A DNA stretch of 64,000 nucleotides, taken from GM7GCV1 sp965221105. GTDB lineage: Bacteria > Pseudomonadota > Gammaproteobacteria > Pseudomonadales > GM7GCV1. Location: the NCBI GenBank assembly GCA_965221105.1, contig OZ244871.1, forward strand, positions 806,001-870,000, in the 5' to 3' direction. Within the stretch, counting starts at the first letter, position 1; the number at the start of each line of letters is the position of its first letter. Shown here one piece after another: positions 58,989 through 64,000 of this stretch. A model generated the notes under the pieces. That model was not told where the DNA came from. It made no database searches and saw nothing but the letters and a program-made list of their open reading frames with translations. Made by a program: the position numbers and the translations under genes.

Positions 58989-59453
58989 TCAAGAATTCGC
59001 CGTATCCTGCCGCCCGTGTCCTGCTGACCACTCCTGGGGCTCGGCCGCAGGCGTCGCCGTAGTGGCCTGCTTGTCTGTTGCACGGGCAGCAGGTGGTGTG
59101 TGAACCATATTGCCGTTGATCTGCGCGCCCTGTTCCACCTCGAGCAGATTGTAGTGCAGATTGCCATCGATCACTGCATCAGAGGCGAGAATCAGTTGAC
59201 CACTGGTATGAACATTGCCGACCACATGGCCATTGATAACAGCATCAGGAGAACGGATGTCTCCCTTGATCTTTCCGTCGACGGCAATCCGAACCACGGA
59301 GTCCTTCTCATTGTCTGCATGGATATCTCCGGCGATCACGCCTTCAACGGTCAATACGCCGGTGAATCTGACCGTTCCCTCAATCACTGTATTGCGGGAA
59401 ACGAGTGTCTCAACTCCCCGTGCGCCGCTGGAGGCACTTTTTGATCCGAACAT
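58989..59453 (-). CDS. Bactofilin (polymer-forming cytoskeletal protein)
   Basis: 154 residues: a short N-terminal tail, a right-handed beta-helix core (about residues 20-115, with repeats such as VSRNTVIEGTVRFTGVLTVE and GKIKGDIRSPDAVINGHVVG), and a low-complexity C-terminal tail rich in Ala and Thr. Bactofilins polymerise into filaments without nucleotides and shape the cell or localise enzymes. Placed in the conserved argC-DUF6776-bactofilin-erpA row. Confidence 0.93.
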   Translation of the reverse strand: MFGSKSASSGARGVETLVSRNTVIEGTVRFTGVLTVEGVIAGDIHADNEKDSVVRIAVDGKIKGDIRSPDAVINGHVVGNVHTSGQLILASDAVIDGNLHYNLLEVEQGAQINGNMVHTPPAARATDKQATTATPAAEPQEWSAGHGRQDTANS

Positions 59454-59478
59454 TGTTCCGGTCCCTCACATTGTACGA

Positions 59479-60210
59479 TTACGATTTCCACGCATAGGTT
59501 TCGTCCAGACTTGGCGAATTGCTTCCGTCCAGGCGGACGATGACGCGGACCTTGCTGGGGCTGAACCCTTCCGGTAAAACCAGATCACCGTTGAATTGCT
59601 GAAAAAACTTGAATCCCAGCGCCAAAAAATCCCCGCCCTGGCTCAGCTCACCGAGTGAAACCGCTCGGGCTGCGCCGGCATCTGCATCCGAGATCAGCTG
59701 CAGACTCATCGTGCCGCTGACTTTGCGGTGGTTCGATGAGCGTTGTGCAACAATGATGTTGTACAAGTAGGCTCCATCTGTCTCCGCGGGTTCAATATCC
59801 ACTCTCTCGAGGTACACGCCGCTCTTTTCCGGATCGGGATCCATGAGCGACTGATAGAGGCGAACCTGTTCGCTCAGAAAATCTATCTGCTCACGCGCCT
59901 GCATCATCTGGATACGCATCTGCTCGACGGAACCCCTATCAACCTCAGACGCCAGCTCAGCATTTGTTGCAGCCTGCGCCAGACTGATCAGCTCTTCATT
60001 CAGGCTCTGCATCTGGGCAGTTTGTCGATCAAAGCTTTCTGTCAGGTCACGATGTTGCTCACCCAAGTGCCAGACTGTGCCCACATAGGTGATCAACGGC
60101 AGCACCAGAATGACACCGACAATCAGCAGCACCCGCCCGATCCGGGCGGTGCGACTGAGCCTGACCACATAGGCCCTCTCAGAGTGAATAGTGTTCCTGG
60201 GAACTGTCAT
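59479..60210 (-). CDS. DUF6776-type membrane protein
   Basis: 243 residues. One transmembrane helix near residues 25-48 (VLLIVGVILVLPLITYVGTV), a periplasmic coiled coil (about 55-130), and a C-terminal beta domain ending VRLDGSNSPSLDETYAWKS. It sits 25 bases upstream of the bactofilin start, same strand, a conserved pairing that suggests it anchors or regulates the bactofilin; that is inference from neighbourhood. Confidence 0.82.
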   Translation of the reverse strand: MTVPRNTIHSERAYVVRLSRTARIGRVLLIVGVILVLPLITYVGTVWHLGEQHRDLTESFDRQTAQMQSLNEELISLAQAATNAELASEVDRGSVEQMRIQMMQAREQIDFLSEQVRLYQSLMDPDPEKSGVYLERVDIEPAETDGAYLYNIIVAQRSSNHRKVSGTMSLQLISDADAGAARAVSLGELSQGGDFLALGFKFFQQFNGDLVLPEGFSPSKVRVIVRLDGSNSPSLDETYAWKS

Positions 60211-60264
60211 GCCAGCTGACTCTACCCTGGTTTCACCTGTTTCCTGAAGAACCGCGCATGGAAT

Positions 60265-61302
60265 CTATGGCACAAGGGCCACGGACTCCAGCCCCATGGC
60301 TTCGTCCAGTCCGAACATGATATTCATATTCTGGACCGCTTGACCAGAAGCACCTTTGGTCAGATTGTCCACAACCGAGGTGATGACCAGCTTGTCTCTC
60401 CCCTGTGGCCGACATACCGAAATCCTGCACATATTGGTTCCCCGCACTGACCTCAGGGTCGGCTGCATGCCCTGAGGGAGTACATCCACAAAGGGCTCGT
60501 GTGCATAATCACGCTCAAACAGCGCCTGAAAATCGGTCGCGTCCGGTTCCGGCAGATCCGCATATATGGTCGCCAGTATCCCTCTGTTCACCGGCAGGAG
60601 ATGGGGTACAAAGGTGATGTGCACTGGTCGGTCCGCAACCCGTTCCAGATACTGCTCTATCTCGGGAAGATGTCTGTGCCCGTCTACCGCATAGGCTTGA
60701 AAGCTGTCGCCAACCTCGGCATACAGATTATGTATTGTCGCCTGCCTGCCGGCACCTGAGGTGCCCGAGGCCGCGTTGGCAACCAGTGTCAGGGGATTGA
60801 CCATGCCCGGCTCCCTCAGCAGGGGAGCAAGGCCGAGCAGGATGCTGGTCGGATAACAGCCGGGGCAGGCTACCAGACGTGCGTCCGCAATCTGCTGCCT
60901 GTTGAGTTCCGGCAGACCATACACTGCCTCGGCGACCAACCCAGGGCTTGCGTGCGTCTGCGCATACCAGTGTTCCCAAACACCTCTGTCCCGAAGCCTG
61001 AAATCAGCCGAGAGGTCAATTGCGCGGACACCCGACTCCAGTACTTGTGGCATCTGCGCCTGAGCAATACCATGGGGTGTGGCAAAAAACACCAGATCTA
61101 TCCCGGCATAACCGATATCCTCTGGGACACACAGCTCCAGATCGAAATGCCCCCGCAGACTTGGGAACAGGTCCGCTACAGATCGCCCATTTTCGGTGCG
61201 CGAACTGATGGCCTGAACATCGGCTTCGGGATGCCGGGCCAGCAGTCTCAGCAGCTCCACACCGGTGTACCCGGTGCCGCCGATAATTGCTATCTTGATC
61301 AA
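60265..61302 (-). CDS. argC: N-acetyl-gamma-glutamyl-phosphate reductase
   Basis: NADPH-dependent enzyme of arginine biosynthesis, reducing N-acetylglutamyl phosphate to the semialdehyde. 345 residues. NADP-binding IIGGTGYTGVELLRLLARHP at the N-terminus, active-site Cys in VACPGCYPTSILL near residue 149, and VDGHRHLPEIEQ near residue 208. Typical bacterial type 1 ArgC. It is divergent from hemJ. Confidence 0.96.
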   Translation of the reverse strand: MIKIAIIGGTGYTGVELLRLLARHPEADVQAISSRTENGRSVADLFPSLRGHFDLELCVPEDIGYAGIDLVFFATPHGIAQAQMPQVLESGVRAIDLSADFRLRDRGVWEHWYAQTHASPGLVAEAVYGLPELNRQQIADARLVACPGCYPTSILLGLAPLLREPGMVNPLTLVANAASGTSGAGRQATIHNLYAEVGDSFQAYAVDGHRHLPEIEQYLERVADRPVHITFVPHLLPVNRGILATIYADLPEPDATDFQALFERDYAHEPFVDVLPQGMQPTLRSVRGTNMCRISVCRPQGRDKLVITSVVDNLTKGASGQAVQNMNIMFGLDEAMGLESVALVP

Positions 61303-61439
61303 GTTCTATCCGCCTGTCTGCTGTCGGTGGAACGCAATGATAAAAGCCTTCACGGGAATAACAAAGTGCTCCAACCTGCTAGAATGACACCGGTTCACCC
61401 AGGCTCACCACTGAATCCGGCACAGTAATTGATAGTTCG

Positions 61440-61865
61440 ATGGCTTTTCTATGGTTCAAGGCCCTCCACATAGTGGCTTTTGTCTGCTGGTTCGCAGCTC
61501 TTTTCTACCTGCCCAGGCTGTTTGTCTACCATGCAGGCACTGAGGATCCAATCAGCGACGAGCGCTTCAAATTGATGGAACGCAGACTCTACCGGGGTAT
61601 AGGCACCCCGGCCATGATCGCCACCCTCATCTTTGGCCTGGCGATGCTGGTATCCAATACCGACTATCTCATGCAAGGCTGGATGCAGGCCAAACTCGCC
61701 CTGGTGGCGGCGCTGGTCACCTATCACCTGATGTGCGGATGTCACCTCGCGAAATTTGCACACAACCAGAACGTGAAAGACCACATCTATTTCCGCTGGT
61801 TCAACGAAGTCCCCACCGTTGCTCTGCTGGCAATTGTGTTCTTTGCCACACTCAGACCTTTCTGA
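61440..61865 (+). CDS. hemJ: Protoporphyrinogen oxidase HemJ
   Basis: Oxygen-independent-type membrane protoporphyrinogen IX oxidase of the UPF0093/HemJ family, for haem synthesis. 141 residues, four helices. The conserved His near the N-terminus (ALHIVAFVCWFAALFYLPRL) and the C-terminal half with HLMCGCHLAKF and RWFNEVPTVALLAIV are typical. It lies directly upstream of hemL, with 17 bases between, in one haem-related operon. Confidence 0.93.
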   Translation: MAFLWFKALHIVAFVCWFAALFYLPRLFVYHAGTEDPISDERFKLMERRLYRGIGTPAMIATLIFGLAMLVSNTDYLMQGWMQAKLALVAALVTYHLMCGCHLAKFAHNQNVKDHIYFRWFNEVPTVALLAIVFFATLRPF

Positions 61866-61882
61866 CCCAATCTGGATCCACG

Positions 61883-63169
61883 ATGAGCCAATCGCAGCAC
61901 TTGTTTGACCGGGCCAAACAGTCCATTCCCGGCGGAGTGAACTCGCCGGTGCGGGCTTTCCAGGCAGTTGGTGGAACACCACTGTTCATCGAACGAGCCC
62001 GGGGAGCTCATCTCTATGATTGCAGTGGCAACAAATATCTGGACTATGTGCTTTCCTGGGGCCCCATGATCCTTGGTCACGCCCACCCGGAGGTGATTGA
62101 AGCAGTGACCGAAGCTGCCAGATCGGGACTGAGTTACGGAGCACCGACCCGGATTGAAACCTTGCTGGCCGAGGAAGTCTGCACACTGGTTCCCGGCATT
62201 GAGTTGCTGCGCATGGTGAATTCGGGTACCGAAGCGACCATGAGTGCACTTCGGCTGGCGCGTGGCTTCACCGGAAGGAACACGATTATCAAGTTCGAGG
62301 GCTGTTATCATGGGCACTCCGACTCGTTGCTGGTTAAGGCTGGCTCGGGTGCGCTGACCTTGGGAGTACCCAGTTCCCCGGGCGTTCCCGAGAGTCTGGT
62401 GCAGCACACCATGACACTCACCTACAACGACAGCGGGTCCGTCGAAGACGCTTTTTCAGCCCGTGGGGAAGAGATCGCCTGTGTCATTGTTGAACCGGTT
62501 GCGGGCAATATGAACTGTATTCCTCCGGAATCCGGCTTTCTGGAGTGCCTGAGAGAACAGTGCACCCGCTATGGTTCAGTCCTGATTTTTGACGAGGTCA
62601 TGACCGGGTTCAGGGTCGCTCTTGGCGGTGCCCAAGCGAAATATGGCGTTGTGCCCGACCTGACCTGCCTGGGCAAAGTGGTTGGCGGCGGCATGCCGGT
62701 TGGTGCCTTTGGTGGACGACGGGACATCATGGAATATATTTCGCCCCTGGGACCCGTGTATCAGGCGGGCACACTGTCTGGCAATCCGGTCGCCATGGCT
62801 GCCGGTCTCAAGACACTCCAGCTCATTCAGGAGGCCGGATTTTACGGGAGTCTGGAAGAGAAGGTGTCATACCTGACCAAGGGCTTGCGCACCATAGCCT
62901 CGGGCAGGGGCATTCCGCTGACCACCAACCAGTCCGGCAGCATGTTCGGATTCTTTTTTACCAAGGCTGAACAGGTGACGCGCTATTCACAGGTCATGGA
63001 CTGCGACACCGAGCAGTTCGTACACTTCTTCCAGAGCATGCTCAATGCCGGAGTCTACCTGGCTCCCGCCGCCTTTGAAGCCGGGTTCATGTCAGCGGCC
63101 CATTCCACGGCCGATCTGGATTACACCCTTGAGCAGGCGGATGCGGCGCTGCGGTCGCTGAATCGATAA
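61883..63169 (+). CDS. hemL: Glutamate-1-semialdehyde 2,1-aminomutase
   Basis: PLP enzyme of the C5 pathway that makes 5-aminolevulinate. 428 residues (E. coli 426) from the ATG at 61883. N-terminal FDRAKQSIPGGVNSPVRAFQ, PLP-lysine in LTCLGKVVGGGMPVGAFGG near residue 265, and YQAGTLSGNPVAMAAG. Follows hemJ in one operon. Very secure. Confidence 0.97.
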   Translation: MSQSQHLFDRAKQSIPGGVNSPVRAFQAVGGTPLFIERARGAHLYDCSGNKYLDYVLSWGPMILGHAHPEVIEAVTEAARSGLSYGAPTRIETLLAEEVCTLVPGIELLRMVNSGTEATMSALRLARGFTGRNTIIKFEGCYHGHSDSLLVKAGSGALTLGVPSSPGVPESLVQHTMTLTYNDSGSVEDAFSARGEEIACVIVEPVAGNMNCIPPESGFLECLREQCTRYGSVLIFDEVMTGFRVALGGAQAKYGVVPDLTCLGKVVGGGMPVGAFGGRRDIMEYISPLGPVYQAGTLSGNPVAMAAGLKTLQLIQEAGFYGSLEEKVSYLTKGLRTIASGRGIPLTTNQSGSMFGFFFTKAEQVTRYSQVMDCDTEQFVHFFQSMLNAGVYLAPAAFEAGFMSAAHSTADLDYTLEQADAALRSLNR

Positions 63170-63172
63170 GTG

Positions 63173-64000
63173 ATGGCGTACGACATTCTGGGCATAGGCG
63201 CGGCCCTCGTGGACACCGAAATACTGGTTGACGACGAGGATCTGAACAACCTCAAGATCGACAAGGGTTTGATGACACTCTGTGATGAAGCCCAGCAGGG
63301 ACGCTATCTGCGCTACCTGCGAGAGCATATTGATCGGGCTCACAGAGCCTGTGGAGGGTCCGCTGCAAATTCAATGATAGCCTCCAGCCTGCTCGGGTGC
63401 AGGGTACACCTGACCTGCCAGGTGGCAGACGATTCCGACGGGAGGTTCTTCCTGCACGATCTGGGACATGCGGGTGTGTCATGCAACAGCAGGCATCAGG
63501 CGAGACCAGGTGTCACCGGGAAATGCCTCGTGATGGTGACTCCGGACGCGGAGCGAACCATGAATACCGCACTCTGTATCAGCGAAACACTGTCCACCAG
63601 AAACATAGAACCGGACATTTTTGAGAATGCCGGCTATCTGTATCTGGAGGGGTATCTGGCGACATCGACAAGCTGCATGGACGCGGCCATCTCCATGCGG
63701 GAACAGGCGCGCCAGAATGGTGCCGCTGTCAGTATCAGTCTGTCTGATCCCGGAATCGCGAAACATTTCGAACCGGAGTTACGTGCAATGATCGGCGGTC
63801 GGGCAGATCTGATATTCTGTAATGCACATGAGGCCATGCAGTGGACACACACCGACAGCATCAGCGACGCGGCTGAGAAGCTGAAAGAGGACACCCGCAC
63901 CTACGCCATTACGCTGGGCCCGGACGGAGCCTTGGTCTTTGATGGATCCGAGGCATGCCGAGTCGATTCACCGAGAGTCGAGGCCATCGATACGAACGGT
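63173..64000 (+). CDS. PfkB family kinase, adenosine/ribokinase-like (partial)
   Basis: 276 residues, truncated by the window edge at the second PfkB signature (IDTNG, expected to continue as AGD). The N-terminal glycine pair and first signature CGGSAANSMIASSLLGC are present. Family members phosphorylate adenosine, ribose or similar sugars; E. coli-type adenosine kinase or inosine/guanosine kinases are closest by feel. Starts ATG three bases after the hemL stop, so probably the same operon. Confidence 0.88.
   Translation, partial: MAYDILGIGAALVDTEILVDDEDLNNLKIDKGLMTLCDEAQQGRYLRYLREHIDRAHRACGGSAANSMIASSLLGCRVHLTCQVADDSDGRFFLHDLGHAGVSCNSRHQARPGVTGKCLVMVTPDAERTMNTALCISETLSTRNIEPDIFENAGYLYLEGYLATSTSCMDAAISMREQARQNGAAVSISLSDPGIAKHFEPELRAMIGGRADLIFCNAHEAMQWTHTDSISDAAEKLKEDTRTYAITLGPDGALVFDGSEACRVDSPRVEAIDTNG

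Overview
This is a gammaproteobacterial chromosome segment. The housekeeping genes and their order (perM-bepA, nadA, tyrS, an M23 peptidase, anmK, erpA, a bactofilin, a DUF6776-type gene, argC, hemJ, hemL) are those of Pseudomonas-like and marine gammaproteobacteria, and the rRNA and tRNA sequences agree. I cannot name a genus from sequence alone.

Layout. 1-17 kb is ordinary backbone: pyruvate dehydrogenase E1 (cut by the window edge), PerM, BepA, NadA, a D-lactate dehydrogenase-like flavoprotein, a two-gene RND pump, a cardiolipin synthase paired with an EEP-family phosphatase, a DksA-like protein, a membrane metallophosphoesterase and an MFS carrier. 17-20 kb holds a secreted metallophosphoesterase whose ribosome-binding site was cut off by insertion of a TnpB element with matching terminal repeats. 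20-25 kb is an Anbu (proteasome-like peptidase) cluster with an ATP-grasp protein, an alpha-E protein and a zinc metallopeptidase. 25-30 kb holds an aldo/keto reductase, a Bcr/CflA pump, a complete tripartite HipBST toxin-antitoxin operon and an IS66 remnant.

The most unusual region is 30.4-48.7 kb. One rRNA set lies on the minus strand, but 16S (47.1-48.7 kb) is separated from tRNA-Ile, tRNA-Ala, 23S and 5S (30.4-34.6 kb) by about 12.5 kb of other DNA. An intrinsic terminator directly follows the 16S processing stem, and a separate rRNA-type promoter stands upstream of tRNA-Ile, so the operon appears to have become two transcription units. The DNA between them carries a DUF4338(DruA-like)-transposase fusion with a frameshift, two copies of a probable structured RNA, plasmid-like debris, three glycosyltransferases, an ABC-2 exporter, a decayed TnpB and a secreted protein with a poly-C tract. 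A DNA-methyltransferase fragment lies even between the two tRNAs.

48.7-64 kb returns to backbone: dienelactone hydrolase, tyrS, M23 peptidase, anmK, then erpA to hemL and a PfkB kinase (cut by the edge). A second accessory patch at 53.9-58.5 kb, between anmK and erpA, carries a Fic protein with an XRE regulator and a 24-bp-spaced operator array, an IS66 scrap, and a second secreted protein with a C9 tract after its start codon. Both poly-C genes are out of frame as read, which suggests phase-variable (or decayed) surface or secreted proteins.
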